Assembly (NCBI RefSeq): GCF_000266905.1
Contig: NC_018027.1
Coordinates: forward strand, 4,898,001 to 4,962,000
Source: Mycolicibacterium chubuense NBB4
GTDB lineage: Bacteria; Actinomycetota; Actinomycetes; Mycobacteriales; Mycobacteriaceae
Reading direction: 5' to 3'
Length of the DNA stretch: 64,000 nt
Shown here piece after piece: positions 35,218 to 45,920 of the stretch. Positions within the stretch are counted from its first letter, which is position 1. Every line of letters starts with the position of its first letter. A program made the translations under genes and the position numbers. Under the pieces are notes generated by a model. That model worked only from the letters and a program-made list of their open reading frames with translations, was not told where the DNA came from and did no database searches.

Positions 35218-36443
35218 CGCTGGCAGTGATCGCGCTCGTCGCGGTCCTGGGCGTCGCACTGCTGCGCCCACGGTTCCAGGCCGTGATCGCGGTGCCCGCG
35301 GCGGCGGTGGTCATCCTCGCCGGCGCCATCTCGTGGCAGGACGCCGTCGCCGAGATCGCCAGGCTCGCACCTGTCGTCGGATTCCTCGCCGCGGTACTGG
35401 TGCTCGCCCGGCTGTGCGACGACGAGGGTCTGTTCCATGCCGCGGGCGTGGTGATGGCACGGGCCACCACGGGTGGGCAGAACAGACTTTTGGTGTCGGT
35501 GTTCGCCATCTCCGCCGGGGTCACGGCCATCCTGAGCTTGGACGCGACGGTCGTGCTGCTGACCCCGGTCGTCCTCGCCACCGCGCGCACTCTTGCGGTT
35601 CCCGCGCGACCGCACGCCTACGCCACCGCCCACCTGGCCAACAGCGCCTCCCTGCTGCTGCCGGTCTCCAACCTGACGAACCTGCTGGCGTTCAGCGCGG
35701 CCGGCCTGACGTTCCTGCACTTCGCCTCACTCATGGCGTTGCCCTGGCTGGCGGCGATCGCGGTCGAGTTCGTCTTGCTCCGTTGGCTTTTCGCCAAGGA
35801 TCTCGCTGTCGAGCCGCGCCGCGATGCGGGAACCGAGCCCATCGAGCTGCCGTTGTTCGCACTCGTCGTGGTCGGGCTGACGCTCGTCGGCTTCGCCGTG
35901 ACGTCGCTGCTGGGCCTCTCCCCCGCATGGGCTGCCCTCGCCGGCGCCGTCGTGCTGGGCGTGCGCGCACTGGCCACCCATCGCACCACGCTCGTCCGGA
36001 TCGGCATCGCGGCCGAAGTGCCGTTCCTCGCGTTCGTGCTGTGCCTCGGTGTCGTCGTCGCGGCGGTGATGCGCAACGGCCTGGAATCTTCGATGCACCA
36101 CGTGATCCCCGACGGCCACGGACTCGTCGCACTGCTCGGCGTCGCGGCGGTGGCGGCGGTGTTGTCCAACGTCGTGAACAACCTGCCCGCCGTGCTGGTG
36201 ATGCTGCCCCTGGTCACCCCCACCGGGCCGGCCGCGGTGCTCGCAGTCCTGATCGGGGTGAACATCGGCCCCAACCTGACCTACGTCGGATCCCTGGCGA
36301 ACCTGTTGTGGCGCAGCGTGGTCGGCCGCGAGGTCAAGGCGGGATTCCGGGAGTTCAGCCGGGTCGGCTTCTGCACGACGCCGCTCACCCTGGTGGCCGC
36401 CGTCCTCGCGCTGTGGGCGGGACTTCGGCTGATCGGTGCCTAG
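35208..36443 (+). CDS. arsB2: ArsB/NhaD-type permease (Rv3578, arsB2)
   Basis: Ion-transporter-superfamily membrane protein of 411 residues with about ten helices, the first at LTLAVIALVAVLGVALL. The conserved hairpin motif SLDATVVLLTPVVLATAR is near residue 104, and the second-half hairpin VVNNLPAVLVMLPLV near 320 with GVNIGPNLTYVGSLANLLW follows. Ortholog by position of Rv3578, annotated as arsenite efflux, although no ArsC or arsenic-type ArsR is present. Real substrate unproven. Its start lies inside the upstream MBL gene. Confidence 0.8.
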   Translation: MELTLAVIALVAVLGVALLRPRFQAVIAVPAAAVVILAGAISWQDAVAEIARLAPVVGFLAAVLVLARLCDDEGLFHAAGVVMARATTGGQNRLLVSVFAISAGVTAILSLDATVVLLTPVVLATARTLAVPARPHAYATAHLANSASLLLPVSNLTNLLAFSAAGLTFLHFASLMALPWLAAIAVEFVLLRWLFAKDLAVEPRRDAGTEPIELPLFALVVVGLTLVGFAVTSLLGLSPAWAALAGAVVLGVRALATHRTTLVRIGIAAEVPFLAFVLCLGVVVAAVMRNGLESSMHHVIPDGHGLVALLGVAAVAAVLSNVVNNLPAVLVMLPLVTPTGPAAVLAVLIGVNIGPNLTYVGSLANLLWRSVVGREVKAGFREFSRVGFCTTPLTLVAAVLALWAGLRLIGA

Positions 36444-36449
36444 CCCCGT

Positions 36450-37391
36450 CTAGCCCCGGCGCTGGCGCGCGATCTCGGCCAGCACGACGCCCGCTGCCAC
36501 AGACGCGTTGAGCGACTCGGTGGGCCCAGCCATCGGGATCGACACGATCGCGTCGCAGTTCTCGCGGACCAGCCTGGACAGGCCCTTGCCCTCCGAACCG
36601 ACAACGACGACGATCGGCCCCTCTCCGTCGATCTCGTCGATCGCGGTGTCACCGCCGGCGTCGAGGCCGACGACCTGAACACCGGCGTCGGCCCACTGCT
36701 TCAAGGTCCGGTTCAGGTTCGTCGCACGCGCGACGGGGATACGCGCGGCCGCCCCGGCGCTGGTGCGCCACGCCACCGCGGTCACCGACGCCGATCTGCG
36801 CTGCGGGATCAGTACCCCGTGACCGCCGAACGCCGCCACCGAACGGACGATGGCGCCCAGGTTGCGCGGATCGGAGATGTTGTCGAGCGCGACCAGAAGC
36901 GGTTGGGCCGCATCACGTTTCGCCTCGGCGAGCAGATCGTCGGGATGTGCGTACACGTACGGCGGCACCTGCAGGGCCAGGCCTTGGTGCATGCCGTTGG
37001 CGGCGATGCGGTCGAGGTCGTGGCGCGGCACCTCGAGGATCGCGATACCCCGATCACCCGCGGTCTGTACGGCTTCGGTGAGCCGCTCGTCTGAGTCGGT
37101 GCCCAGCGCGACGTACAGTGCCGTCGCCGGCACACCGGCGCGCAGGCATTCGACCACCGGGTTGCGGCCCAGGACGATCTCGGTGTCGTCGGTTTTCTTG
37201 TGCCTGCCCTGCTGCTGCCGGGCGGCCTTGGCGGCGCGCTTGGCCGCCGGGTGGTGGGGCCGCTTGTGCGCCGGCGGCGTCGCGCCCTTGCCTTCCAGGC
37301 CGCGACGACGGACCCCACCCGACCCGACCGTGGGGCCCTTCTTGGTGCCGGCTTTGCGAATGGCTCCGCGCCGCTGAGAGTTTCCCGCCAT
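36450..37391 (-). CDS. TrmH/SpoU-family rRNA methyltransferase (Rv3579c)
   Basis: SAM-dependent 2'-O-methyltransferase of 313 residues. The first 70 residues are a Lys/Arg/Gly-rich RNA-binding extension. A SpoU substrate-binding domain follows ([16 protein letters not shown] near 70), then the knotted SPOUT domain with [34 protein letters not shown] and [20 protein letters not shown]. Close in form to RlmB (23S G2251), but the target is not proven. Its ATG directly abuts the cysS stop, so it is last in a carD-ispF-cysS-methyltransferase run. Confidence 0.87.
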   Translation of the reverse strand: MAGNSQRRGAIRKAGTKKGPTVGSGGVRRRGLEGKGATPPAHKRPHHPAAKRAAKAARQQQGRHKKTDDTEIVLGRNPVVECLRAGVPATALYVALGTDSDERLTEAVQTAGDRGIAILEVPRHDLDRIAANGMHQGLALQVPPYVYAHPDDLLAEAKRDAAQPLLVALDNISDPRNLGAIVRSVAAFGGHGVLIPQRRSASVTAVAWRTSAGAAARIPVARATNLNRTLKQWADAGVQVVGLDAGGDTAIDEIDGEGPIVVVVGSEGKGLSRLVRENCDAIVSIPMAGPTESLNASVAAGVVLAEIARQRRG

Positions 37392-38807
37392 CTACTTGTC
37401 CGATCCGTCCAGTAGTGACCACTGAGGACCGTCGGCGGTATCGGTCACTTCGATACCCGCCTCCTTGAGGCGGTCGCGGATGGCGTCGGCCTCCGCCCAG
37501 TCGCGCCGGGCCCTGGCGTCCTCACGGCGTCGCACCTCAGCGTGCACGAGCACGTCGACCGCCGCCAGCGCGGCCGAGGTCTCGTCTCGCGACTCCCAGC
37601 GTTCGTCGAGCGGATCGGCGCCGAGAATGCCCATCATCGCGCGGATCGACATCGCCTGGGTCAGCGCGCCGTCGTGATCGCCGGCGTCGAGTGCGCGATT
37701 GCCCTCGGCGCGCGCGGCGTGGACCTCGGCCAGCGCGATCGGAACGGACAGGTCGTCGTCGAGTGCGGCCGCGAAGCGCGGCGTCCACTCGCCCGGCACC
37801 ACAGCACCCACCCGGGTGCGCACCCGGTGCAGGAAGTCCTCGATACCCGCGTAGGCCTTGGCGGCGTCCTGCAGCGCCGTCTCGGAGAACTCGAGCATCG
37901 ACCGGTAGTGCGCGCTGCCCAGGTAGTAGCGCAACTCGGCGGCCCGCACCCGCTGCAGCACCGCCGGGATCGCCAGCACGTTGCCCAGCGACTTGCTCAT
38001 CTTCTCCCCGCCCATGGTGACCCAGCCGTTGTGCAGCCAGAACCGGGCGAACCCGTCGCCCGCGGCTTCGGCCTGCGCGATCTCGTTCTCGTGGTGCGGG
38101 AACACCAGGTCCATGCCACCGGCGTGGATGTCGAATTCGGCGCCGAGGTACTCGTGCGCCATCGCGACGCATTCGGTGTGCCAGCCGGGCCTGCCGCGGC
38201 CCCACGGCGTCGGCCACGACGGCTCACCCGGCTTGGCGCCTTTCCACAGCGTGAAGTCGCGTTGATCGCGCTTACCCGTCGCCACGCCCTCACCCTGGTG
38301 GACATCGTCGATCCGGTGCCCCGAGAGCTTGCCGTAATCGAGCAGCGTCGCGACGTCGAAGTACACATCGCCGCCGCCGGTGTAGGCGTGGCCGCGTTCG
38401 ATCAGGCGGTCGATCAGCTCGACCATCTGCGTGATGTGCCCGGTCGCGCGCGGCTCCGCCGACGGCGGCAGCACGCCCAGCGCGTCGTAGGCGGCCGAGA
38501 ACGCCCGCTCGTAGGTCGCCGCCCACTCCCACCACGGCCGCCCGGCGTCGGCCGCCTTGGTCAGGATCTTGTCGTCGATGTCGGTGACGTTGCGGATGAA
38601 CGCGACATCGAAGCCCTTGGCGGTCAGCCAGCGACGCAGTACGTCGAACGCGACGCCGCTGCGGACGTGACCGATATGGGGCAGCCCCTGGACGGTGGCC
38701 CCGCACAGGTAGATGGACACGTGGCCGGGCCGCAGTGGCGCGAAATCGCGCACACCGCCAGACAAAGTGTCATACAGCCGCATGACAGCTGCTGGGCGTT
38801 CGGTCAC
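37392..38807 (-). CDS. cysS: Cysteinyl-tRNA synthetase
   Basis: Class I synthetase of 471 residues, ortholog of cysS1 (Rv3580c). It charges tRNA-Cys. The HIGH motif is in [10 protein letters not shown] near 43, the KMSKS loop in [11 protein letters not shown] near 267, and zinc ligands include the cysteine in YLCGATVQG and the HHENE region of the zinc site. The C-terminal anticodon helices end [19 protein letters not shown]. The GTG at 38807 gives an N-terminus aligned with M. tuberculosis CysS1. It starts 23 nt after the ispF stop. Confidence 0.95.
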   Translation of the reverse strand: MTERPAAVMRLYDTLSGGVRDFAPLRPGHVSIYLCGATVQGLPHIGHVRSGVAFDVLRRWLTAKGFDVAFIRNVTDIDDKILTKAADAGRPWWEWAATYERAFSAAYDALGVLPPSAEPRATGHITQMVELIDRLIERGHAYTGGGDVYFDVATLLDYGKLSGHRIDDVHQGEGVATGKRDQRDFTLWKGAKPGEPSWPTPWGRGRPGWHTECVAMAHEYLGAEFDIHAGGMDLVFPHHENEIAQAEAAGDGFARFWLHNGWVTMGGEKMSKSLGNVLAIPAVLQRVRAAELRYYLGSAHYRSMLEFSETALQDAAKAYAGIEDFLHRVRTRVGAVVPGEWTPRFAAALDDDLSVPIALAEVHAARAEGNRALDAGDHDGALTQAMSIRAMMGILGADPLDERWESRDETSAALAAVDVLVHAEVRRREDARARRDWAEADAIRDRLKEAGIEVTDTADGPQWSLLDGSDK

Positions 38808-38830
38808 GACGGGCCAGCTTACCGGCCAGG

Positions 38831-39475
38831 TCAGCCCGAATCGTCATCGGAGTTCGTCGGCTCCTCGCGCAAGCGCTCGTCGGTGTTCGTCGGCTCCTCG
38901 CGCAAGCGCTCGTCGGTGTTCGTCGGCTCCTCGCGCAAGCGCTCGTCGGTGTTCGTCGGCTCCTCGCGCAAGCGCTCGTCGGTGTTCGTCGGCTCCTCGC
39001 GCAAGCGCTCGTCGGTAAAGACCAGAGCCGTGGCGATCGCCGCCAGTCCCTCCCCGCGTCCGGTCAGACCGAGTCCGTCGGTGGTGGTCGCCGACACCGA
39101 CACGGGAGCACCGAGCAGTGTCGAGAGGAGTTGTTGCGCCTCCGCGCGGCGCGGGCCCACCTTCGGGCGATTGCCGATGACCTGCACGGCGGCGTTGCCG
39201 ATCCGGACGCCGGAGTCGTCGAGCAACGACCGCACGTGCAGCAGCATGTCGGCACCAGACACCCCGTGCCACTCCGGGCGGTCGGTTCCGAAAACCCCGC
39301 CGATGTCGCCCATGCCCGCTGCGGAAAGCAGTGCGTCGCAGAGAGCATGGGCGGCGACGTCGCCGTCGGAGTGCCCGGCGCAGCCGTCGGCGTCTTCGAA
39401 CATCAAGCCCAGCAGCCGGCACGGGCGTCCGGTTTCGATGGGATGGACGTCGGTACCGAGACCGACGCGCGGCAT
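38831..39475 (-). CDS. ispF: MECDP synthase IspF with a repeat-encoded C-terminal tail
   Basis: 2-C-methyl-D-erythritol 2,4-cyclodiphosphate synthase, fifth step of the MEP isoprenoid route. The core keeps all hallmarks: metal ligands in GTDVHPIE at 7-14 and [13 protein letters not shown] near 35-47, and [19 protein letters not shown] near 132. Normal mycobacterial IspF ends about residue 158. Here it continues for some 55 residues through five identical copies of [11 protein letters not shown], a charged, probably helical tail. An alternative GTG lies one codon upstream. The ispD gene expected between carD and ispF is missing. Whether the tail changes trimer activity is unknown. Confidence 0.9.
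   Translation of the reverse strand: MPRVGLGTDVHPIETGRPCRLLGLMFEDADGCAGHSDGDVAAHALCDALLSAAGMGDIGGVFGTDRPEWHGVSGADMLLHVRSLLDDSGVRIGNAAVQVIGNRPKVGPRRAEAQQLLSTLLGAPVSVSATTTDGLGLTGRGEGLAAIATALVFTDERLREEPTNTDERLREEPTNTDERLREEPTNTDERLREEPTNTDERLREEPTNSDDDSG
38852..39016 (-). repeat. Five identical 33-bp tandem repeats inside ispF
   Basis: Five perfect head-to-tail copies at 38852, 38885, 38918, 38951 and 38984, each 33 bp, so the reading frame is kept. Each unit contains the GACGAGCGCTTGCGCGAGGA element seen singly between fadE30/ipdF and hsaC/hsaB. The complete identity points to recent expansion. Confidence 0.95.
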
Positions 39476-39499
39476 CACGGTCGCTTCGACAGGGAGCGA

Positions 39500-40249
<750 letters not shown>

Positions 40250-40837
40250 GTGAACCCCTTAGAACGGCGCACTTTCGTCACCGCCACTGTGGCGGCAACC
40301 GGCTTGGCACTGTCCCTCGTGCTGAGTGCTTGCGGTGCGGGGCAGGTCTCGCAAACCGCGACCCAGGAGCCGGCCGTCAACGGCACGTCCGGCAAAGCCG
40401 GTGAGATCGCGCTGCGCAACGTGCATCTGCGCGCGCCGCAGACGACCGACTACATCCGGCCGGGCAGCGACGCCGAGCTGATCTTCGTCGCCGCCAACAC
40501 CTCGCCCGACGTCAACGACAAGCTCGTGTCGATCACCTCCGACGTCGGCAGCGTGACGCTGAAGGGGAAAGGTGACGTTCCGGCCGGCGGCGCGCTCGTG
40601 GTCGGCACCCCGGACGGCCAGCCGACTCCCCTGGAGGCCGTCGAGCCCGCCGACTCGTCGCAGGCCACCGTGAAGCTGTCCAAGCCGATCACCAACGGGC
40701 TCACCTACGACTTCACGTTCCGGTTCGAGAAGGCCGGTGAGGCGACGCTGGCGGTGCCGATCTCGGCCGGAGAGGCGCCTCGCCGCGAGGCCGTGGCCGA
40801 GGCCGGCGGCTCGGAAGGCCACACCGGCGGGCATTAG
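40250..40837 (+). CDS. lpqE: Lipoprotein LpqE
   Basis: Lipoprotein of 195 residues, ortholog of Rv3584. The N-terminus has [20 protein letters not shown] and a lipobox VLSAC, with the lipidated cysteine near residue 27. The mature part resembles PCuAC/DUF461-type immunoglobulin-like copper-chaperone folds ([20 protein letters not shown]), with a His-containing C-terminus EGHTGGH. A copper role is a family-level guess. The GTG at 40250 has a strong AGGAGG 7 nt upstream, which decides the start over the longer open frame. Confidence 0.85.
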   Translation: MNPLERRTFVTATVAATGLALSLVLSACGAGQVSQTATQEPAVNGTSGKAGEIALRNVHLRAPQTTDYIRPGSDAELIFVAANTSPDVNDKLVSITSDVGSVTLKGKGDVPAGGALVVGTPDGQPTPLEAVEPADSSQATVKLSKPITNGLTYDFTFRFEKAGEATLAVPISAGEAPRREAVAEAGGSEGHTGGH

Positions 40838-40896
40838 GCCCGCGACACGGTCTGCAGCGCCGCCGATCTGTCGGTGCCGATGGTTACCGTCAGCGC

Positions 40897-42285
40897 GTGG
40901 CCCGCAGCAGTTCGAAAACACGTTCGCAGTATCGCTGCTCGGAGTGCCATCACGTCACACCGAAATGGGTGGGCCGCTGCCCTGACTGCGGCACCTGGGG
41001 CACCGTCGACGAAGTCGCTCTGACCGCAGTCGGCGGCTCCGCCACCCGGCGGGCGGTCGCGCCGGCGTCGCCCGCGGTACCGATCAGCTCCATCGATCCC
41101 GGCCACACCCGCCACTTCGGCACCGGTGTGAGCGAGCTGGACCGGGTGCTCGGCGGCGGTCTGGTTCCGGGCTCGGTCACGCTGCTGGCCGGCGATCCCG
41201 GCGTCGGGAAGTCGACCCTGCTCCTCGAGGTGGCCCACCGCTGGGCGATGACCGGGCGCCGCGCCCTGTACCTGTCGGGCGAGGAGTCGGCCGGGCAGAT
41301 CCGCCTGCGCGCCGAACGCACCGGATGCACTCACGACGAGGTGTACCTGGCCGCCGAATCGGATCTCCAGACCGCGCTGGGCCACATCGACGCCGTGCAG
41401 CCCAGTCTCGTCGTCGTCGACTCGGTGCAGACGATGTCCACCACAGAAGCCGACGGGGTCACCGGTGGTGTCACCCAGGTGCGGGCCGTGACCACTGCGC
41501 TGACCATGACCGCCAAGACCAGCGGTGTGGCGATGCTGCTCGTCGGGCATGTGACCAAGGACGGCGCCATCGCCGGACCGCGCTCGCTGGAGCACCTCGT
41601 CGACGTCGTCCTGCATTTCGAAGGCGACCGGGCGTCGGCGCTGCGCATGGTGCGAGGGGTGAAGAACCGCTTCGGCGCCGCCGACGAGGTCGGCTGTTTC
41701 CTGTTGCACGACAACGGGATCGAATGCGTCTCCGATCCGTCCGGACTCTTCCTCGACCAGCGGCCCAAGGCGGTGTCGGGGACTGCGGTGACCGTGACGC
41801 TCGACGGTAAGCGTCCGATGATCGGCGAGGTGCAGGCGCTGATCGGCTCACCGGCCACCGGCACGCCGAGACGGGCGGTCAGCGGTATCGACTCGTCGCG
41901 CGCGGCGATGATCACCGCGGTGCTCGAGAAGCGTGCCAAACTTCCCGTCGGCGCCAACGACATCTATCTGTCCACGGTCGGCGGCATGCGTCTGACCGAT
42001 TCGTCGTCGGACCTCGCGGTGGCCCTGTCCATCGCGTCAGCCTTCACCGACCTGGCGCTGCCGACGACGGCGGTGGCGATCGGTGAGGTCGGCCTGGCCG
42101 GTGACCTGCGCAAGGTGACGGGCATGGACCGGCGGCTGGCCGAGGCGGCGCGGCTCGGATTCTCGCGCGCGGTGGTGCCCTCCGGAGTGACGTCAGTGCC
42201 GCCGGGGCTGCAGCTGCTGCCCGCCGACGACATCACCTCGGCATTGCAGGTGCTGCGCCGGATCAGCCACAATGACGCCAACTGA
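40897..42285 (+). CDS. radA: DNA repair protein RadA
   Basis: RecA-like branch-migration helicase of 462 residues, ortholog of Rv3585. The N-terminal zinc finger [18 protein letters not shown] is at 14-31, Walker [12 protein letters not shown] near 99, and the RadA-specific KNRFG motif near 253 ([10 protein letters not shown]). The C-terminal Lon-protease-like domain contains [20 protein letters not shown]. It acts with RecA in recombination. GTG start, followed 59 nt later by disA, a pairing shared by many actinobacteria. Confidence 0.95.
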   Translation: MARSSSKTRSQYRCSECHHVTPKWVGRCPDCGTWGTVDEVALTAVGGSATRRAVAPASPAVPISSIDPGHTRHFGTGVSELDRVLGGGLVPGSVTLLAGDPGVGKSTLLLEVAHRWAMTGRRALYLSGEESAGQIRLRAERTGCTHDEVYLAAESDLQTALGHIDAVQPSLVVVDSVQTMSTTEADGVTGGVTQVRAVTTALTMTAKTSGVAMLLVGHVTKDGAIAGPRSLEHLVDVVLHFEGDRASALRMVRGVKNRFGAADEVGCFLLHDNGIECVSDPSGLFLDQRPKAVSGTAVTVTLDGKRPMIGEVQALIGSPATGTPRRAVSGIDSSRAAMITAVLEKRAKLPVGANDIYLSTVGGMRLTDSSSDLAVALSIASAFTDLALPTTAVAIGEVGLAGDLRKVTGMDRRLAEAARLGFSRAVVPSGVTSVPPGLQLLPADDITSALQVLRRISHNDAN

Positions 42286-42344
42286 GGCGAGGCCCAGGGC
42301 AGATCCGACGACAGGACGGCGGAGACCGTGGAGAAGATACGGCC

Positions 42345-43460
42345 GTGAAGCCGGCGACCGGCCGGACGGCACGCACCGTCGTCCCCATGAGCCGCCCCAC
42401 ACTGCGGGAGACCATCGCGCGGCTCGCACCGGGAACTCCCCTCCGGGACGGCCTGGAACGCATCCTGCGCGGCCGCACCGGCGCGCTGATCGTCATCGGC
42501 TACGACGACAGCGTCGAAGCGATCTGCGACGGCGGGTTCTCGCTGGATGTGCGTTACGCCCCCACCCGGCTGCGGGAGCTGTCGAAGATGGACGGCGCCG
42601 TCGTGCTGTCGAGCGACGGCAGCCGAATCCTGCGGGCGAACGTCCAGCTGGTTCCGGATCCGTCCATCCCGACCGAGGAATCGGGCACCAGGCACCGCTC
42701 CGCTGAGCGCAGCGCCATCCAGACCGGTTATCCGGTGATCTCGGTCAGCCACTCGATGAGCATCGTGACCGTGTACGTGGCCGGCGAGCGCCACGTGGTG
42801 CCCGAGTCCGCGACGATCCTGTCCCGCGCCAACCAGACCATCGACACGCTCGAGCGGTACAAGACCCGCCTCGACGAGGTCAGCAGGCAGCTCTCCACCG
42901 CGGAGATCGAGGACTTCGTGACGCTGCGCGACGTGATGACCGTCGTGCAGCGCCTCGAGATGGTCCGTCGCATCAGCCTGGAGATCGATTCCGACGTCGT
43001 CGAACTCGGCACCGACGGTCGCCAGCTCAAGCTCCAGCTCGACGAGCTCGTCGGCGACAACGAGACCGAGCGCGAGTTGATCGTGCGCGACTACCACGCC
43101 AACCCCGATCCCCCGACGGCCGCCCAGGTCGGCGCGACGCTCGAGGAACTCGACTCGCTGTCGGACAGCGAGCTACTCGACTTCACCACTCTGGCAAGGG
43201 TTTTCGGCTATCCGTCCACCGCGGAGGCACAGGATTCCGCGATGAGTTCACGCGGTTACCGGGCGATGGCGGGCATTCCCCGGCTCCAATTCGCCCACGT
43301 CGACCTGCTGGTCCGCAACTTCGGCTCGCTGCAGGGGCTGCTGGCGGCCAGCGCCAGTGATTTGCAGTCTGTCGAAGGCATCGGGTCGATGTGGGCGCGG
43401 CACATCCGTGAGGGCCTCTCGCAGCTGGCCGAGTCGACGATCGCCGACCGGCTCGCTTAG
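42345..43460 (+). CDS. disA: DNA-integrity scanning diadenylate cyclase DisA
   Basis: Makes c-di-AMP from two ATP. It has 371 residues from the GTG at 42345. The DAC domain has [12 protein letters not shown] near 45, the catalytic DGA in [10 protein letters not shown] near 84, and the RHR motif [11 protein letters not shown] near 118. A helical spine and a C-terminal helix-hairpin-helix DNA-binding domain ([20 protein letters not shown]) follow, which senses branched DNA. The GTG has GGAG about 11 nt upstream; an ATG at 42387 would give 357 residues, near the M. tuberculosis length. Next to radA, whose product interacts with DisA in other bacteria. Confidence 0.94.
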   Translation: MKPATGRTARTVVPMSRPTLRETIARLAPGTPLRDGLERILRGRTGALIVIGYDDSVEAICDGGFSLDVRYAPTRLRELSKMDGAVVLSSDGSRILRANVQLVPDPSIPTEESGTRHRSAERSAIQTGYPVISVSHSMSIVTVYVAGERHVVPESATILSRANQTIDTLERYKTRLDEVSRQLSTAEIEDFVTLRDVMTVVQRLEMVRRISLEIDSDVVELGTDGRQLKLQLDELVGDNETERELIVRDYHANPDPPTAAQVGATLEELDSLSDSELLDFTTLARVFGYPSTAEAQDSAMSSRGYRAMAGIPRLQFAHVDLLVRNFGSLQGLLAASASDLQSVEGIGSMWARHIREGLSQLAESTIADRLA

Positions 43461-43466
43461 CTCGGC

Positions 43467-44267
43467 TCAGCCGGCGGGTGCCGGGGCCGGGGCGGGTGCG
43501 GGCGCCTGCGGCGGGACGTTCGCCGGCGGGGGTGCCGGCTGGGCGAGGACGAACGGCACCGTGGCCGAACGCAGATTGCCCAACTGGACCACGAGGTTGT
43601 ATGTGCCCGCCCCGATCGGCTGGCGCGGCAGCGGGCAGTTCGGCGCGGAACTCATGCCGGTCCAGGTCACCTCGGTGGTCACCTGTTCGCCCGGCTGGAA
43701 CGTCTTGATCAGAGTCTCGTTGGACGGTGCGCAATCCAGGTTCGACCACAGCCGCTGGTTGTCCAGGGAGTACACGTAGGCGGCCAGGACGGCGGCGCCG
43801 ACGTCGCGTTTGCACGCCACGAGACCGATGTTCGTGACGACCATGGTGAACTTCGGCTGGTCGCCGACGACGTACTGCGGCTGGTTGGTGATGCCCTTGA
43901 CGGCCAGGGTCGAGTCCGGGCAGTCGTCGCCTTCTTTGAGGATCGGCGGCGGCACGACCGCGGCGGTGGGCGTGGCGGTCGGCGGCGGCGCCTGCTGGGC
44001 GGGTGGCTGGATCGGGGTCTTGACCCCGGGATTCTCACCGGGCAGCGGCGGCGGGGCGGCCTGGCCGGACGGTGCCGAAGACTCGTTGGCGGTCGGCTGC
44101 TCGGAGCTGGTGCTGTTCATCACGACGACCGCGACCACGGCGGCGATGATGCCGATGACGACCACGGTGACACCGAGCGCCAGCGCCCTGCGTCGCCAGT
44201 AGATCTGTTGGGGCAGGGGGCCATGTGGCTCTAGATCCAGCACATCATCACGGTAAGGCCAGGTCAC
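43467..44267 (-). CDS. Membrane-anchored protein, Rv3587c-like
   Basis: Protein of 266 residues with one transmembrane helix (ALGVTVVVIGIIAAVVAVVV, about 29-48) and a short cytoplasmic N-terminus. A Pro/Ala/Thr-rich linker of about 70 residues follows, then a folded external domain from about 105 with three or four cysteines (DDCPD, VACKRD, DCAPS, PNCPL), ending in a Pro/Ala tail. Ortholog by position of Rv3587c. No enzymatic motif; the fold looks immunoglobulin-like. Downstream of canB by 59 bp and possibly co-transcribed. Confidence 0.78.
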   Translation of the reverse strand: MTWPYRDDVLDLEPHGPLPQQIYWRRRALALGVTVVVIGIIAAVVAVVVMNSTSSEQPTANESSAPSGQAAPPPLPGENPGVKTPIQPPAQQAPPPTATPTAAVVPPPILKEGDDCPDSTLAVKGITNQPQYVVGDQPKFTMVVTNIGLVACKRDVGAAVLAAYVYSLDNQRLWSNLDCAPSNETLIKTFQPGEQVTTEVTWTGMSSAPNCPLPRQPIGAGTYNLVVQLGNLRSATVPFVLAQPAPPPANVPPQAPAPAPAPAPAG

Positions 44268-44326
44268 TCCGCCTCAGCCGAGGTCGCCCGGCGTGTCGCC
44301 TGCGAGGGTTCTGGCGAACAGGCGGC

Positions 44327-44947
44327 TCAGCCTTCGCCGATGTCACCGATGTGGTCGCGCAGCACGACCTGGCCGTCGGCCAGGTGGTAGGTCAGCCCGA
44401 CGATCGCGAGCTTGCCGGCGCGCACTGCCTCGGCGATCGTGGTCGAGCGACTGAGCAGCTGCTTGCCCGTCTCGGTGACGTGCCTGGCCTCGAACTCGTC
44501 GACACGGGTCAGACCGTCGCGGCGGCCGACCAGGATCGACGGCGTCACCCGCTCGACGATGTCGCGGATGTAGCCACTGGGCACCGCGCCGTCGTCGAGC
44601 GCCGACAGTGTCGCGCCGACCGCCCCGCAACTGTCGTGCCCGAGGACCACGATCAGCGGGACGTTGAGGATTGCGACCGCGTACTCGATCGAACCGAGCA
44701 CCGCGCTGTCGATGACGTGGCCCGCCGTGCGGACCACGAACATGTCACCCAGGCCCTGGTCGAAGATGATCTCCGCGGCGACCCGGCTGTCGCCGCAGCC
44801 GAAGACCACGGCGGTCGGCTTCTGCTCCGCGGTGAGGCTGGCGCGACGCTCGATGCTCTGACTGGGGTGCTCAGGCTTACCCGCGACGAAGCGCTCGTTA
44901 CCCTCCTTGAGTGCTTTCCACGCGGTCAACGGATTGGTGTTCGGCAT
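44327..44947 (-). CDS. canB: Beta-carbonic anhydrase
   Basis: Zinc enzyme of 206 residues interconverting CO2 and bicarbonate, ortholog of Rv3588c. Zinc ligands are Cys in FGCGDSRVAAE near 51 (with the Asp-Arg dyad) and His/Cys in LGHDSCGAVGA near 104-107. The start at 44947 gives MPNTNPLTAWKALKEGN, the family N-terminus. Its ATG overlaps the mutY ATG by 2 bp on the opposite strand, so both promoters must lie inside the neighbouring genes. Confidence 0.94.
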   Translation of the reverse strand: MPNTNPLTAWKALKEGNERFVAGKPEHPSQSIERRASLTAEQKPTAVVFGCGDSRVAAEIIFDQGLGDMFVVRTAGHVIDSAVLGSIEYAVAILNVPLIVVLGHDSCGAVGATLSALDDGAVPSGYIRDIVERVTPSILVGRRDGLTRVDEFEARHVTETGKQLLSRSTTIAEAVRAGKLAIVGLTYHLADGQVVLRDHIGDIGEG

Positions 44948-45920
44948 GGCCGCTATTCTGCCCGAGCGACCGTCGATGATCGATGCGGGTGACCTGATCG
45001 GCTGGTACGCCCGCGCCCAGCGGGATCTGCCGTGGCGCCGTCCGGGGGTCTCACCGTGGCAGATCCTGGTCAGCGAGTTCATGCTGCAGCAGACGCCGGT
45101 CGCCCGAGTGGAGCCGATCTGGCTGGACTGGATCGCGCGCTGGCCCACCCCGTCGGCCACCGCGGCGGCCGGTGCGGCCGACGTGCTGAGGGCGTGGGGC
45201 AAGCTCGGTTATCCACGCCGGGCCAAACGACTCCACGAATGCGCGACGGTCATCGCGAACGACCACGACGACCTCGTTCCCGACGACGTCGAGACGCTGC
45301 TGTCGCTGCCGGGGATCGGCACCTACACCGCGAGGGCCGTCGCGTGCTTCGCGTTCCGGCAGCGGGTGCCCGTCGTCGACACGAACGTGCGCCGGGTGGT
45401 GGCTCGCGCCGTACACGGTCTGCCCGACGCGGGGTCGCCGTCGGCGCGTGACCTCGCCGACGTGGCCGCGTTGCTGCCCGACGACGAAACCGCGCCGCAG
45501 TTCTCGGTCGCGCTGATGGAGTTGGGTGCGACGGTCTGCACGGCCCGCTCGCCGCGGTGCGGAGTATGCCCGCTGCGCCAGTGCGCTTGGCGGGCAAAGG
45601 GATTCCCGGCAGGCGCCGGCCCCGTTCGGCGCACCCAGCGTTATGCGGGCACCGACCGCCAGGTGCGCGGCCGGCTACTCGACGTGCTGCGCGGCAGCAC
45701 CTCTCCGGTCACCCGCGCCGAACTCGACTTGGCGTGGACGACGGACACCGCACAGCGCGACCGCTGCCTGGACTCTCTACTGGTCGACGGGCTGGCCGAG
45801 CAGACGGCCGACGGACGGTTCGTGCTGTTCGGCGGAGCCGGAGAGGCGGGCGGAGCCGATGCTCAGGCCGTCACCGCGCACTCGGATTCGTCTGCGGCAG
45901 AGGCGAACCGGCGCCGGTAG
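44946..45920 (+). CDS. mutY: Adenine DNA glycosylase MutY
   Basis: Base-excision enzyme of 324 residues that removes adenine opposite 8-oxoguanine, ortholog of Rv3589. It has the catalytic-domain start FMLQQTPVARVEPIW near 47, helix-hairpin-helix LLSLPGIGTYTARAVACFAF near 118 and the catalytic aspartate in VPVVDTNVRRV near 144. The [4Fe-4S] cluster is CTARSPRCGVCPLRQC, with a four-residue last spacing as in M. tuberculosis. The last 20 or so residues overlap the convergent AraC gene by 58 bp and look unconserved. Confidence 0.93.
   Translation: MAAILPERPSMIDAGDLIGWYARAQRDLPWRRPGVSPWQILVSEFMLQQTPVARVEPIWLDWIARWPTPSATAAAGAADVLRAWGKLGYPRRAKRLHECATVIANDHDDLVPDDVETLLSLPGIGTYTARAVACFAFRQRVPVVDTNVRRVVARAVHGLPDAGSPSARDLADVAALLPDDETAPQFSVALMELGATVCTARSPRCGVCPLRQCAWRAKGFPAGAGPVRRTQRYAGTDRQVRGRLLDVLRGSTSPVTRAELDLAWTTDTAQRDRCLDSLLVDGLAEQTADGRFVLFGGAGEAGGADAQAVTAHSDSSAAEANRRR

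Noticed and set aside
35208..36443. Arsenic resistance operon
   Set aside because: Only the ArsB/NhaD-type permease is present. There is no ArsC, and the nearby ArsR-family protein lacks the metal cysteine pair and faces an MFS gene, so arsenic resistance cannot be claimed.
36444..36449. A terminator between arsB2 and the methyltransferase gene
   Set aside because: Only 6 bp separate the convergent stops, and no hairpin with clear arms is visible around them.
38852..39016. Possible CRISPR array
   Set aside because: The repeats are contiguous and identical with no unique spacers, are in frame within ispF, and no cas gene is present.
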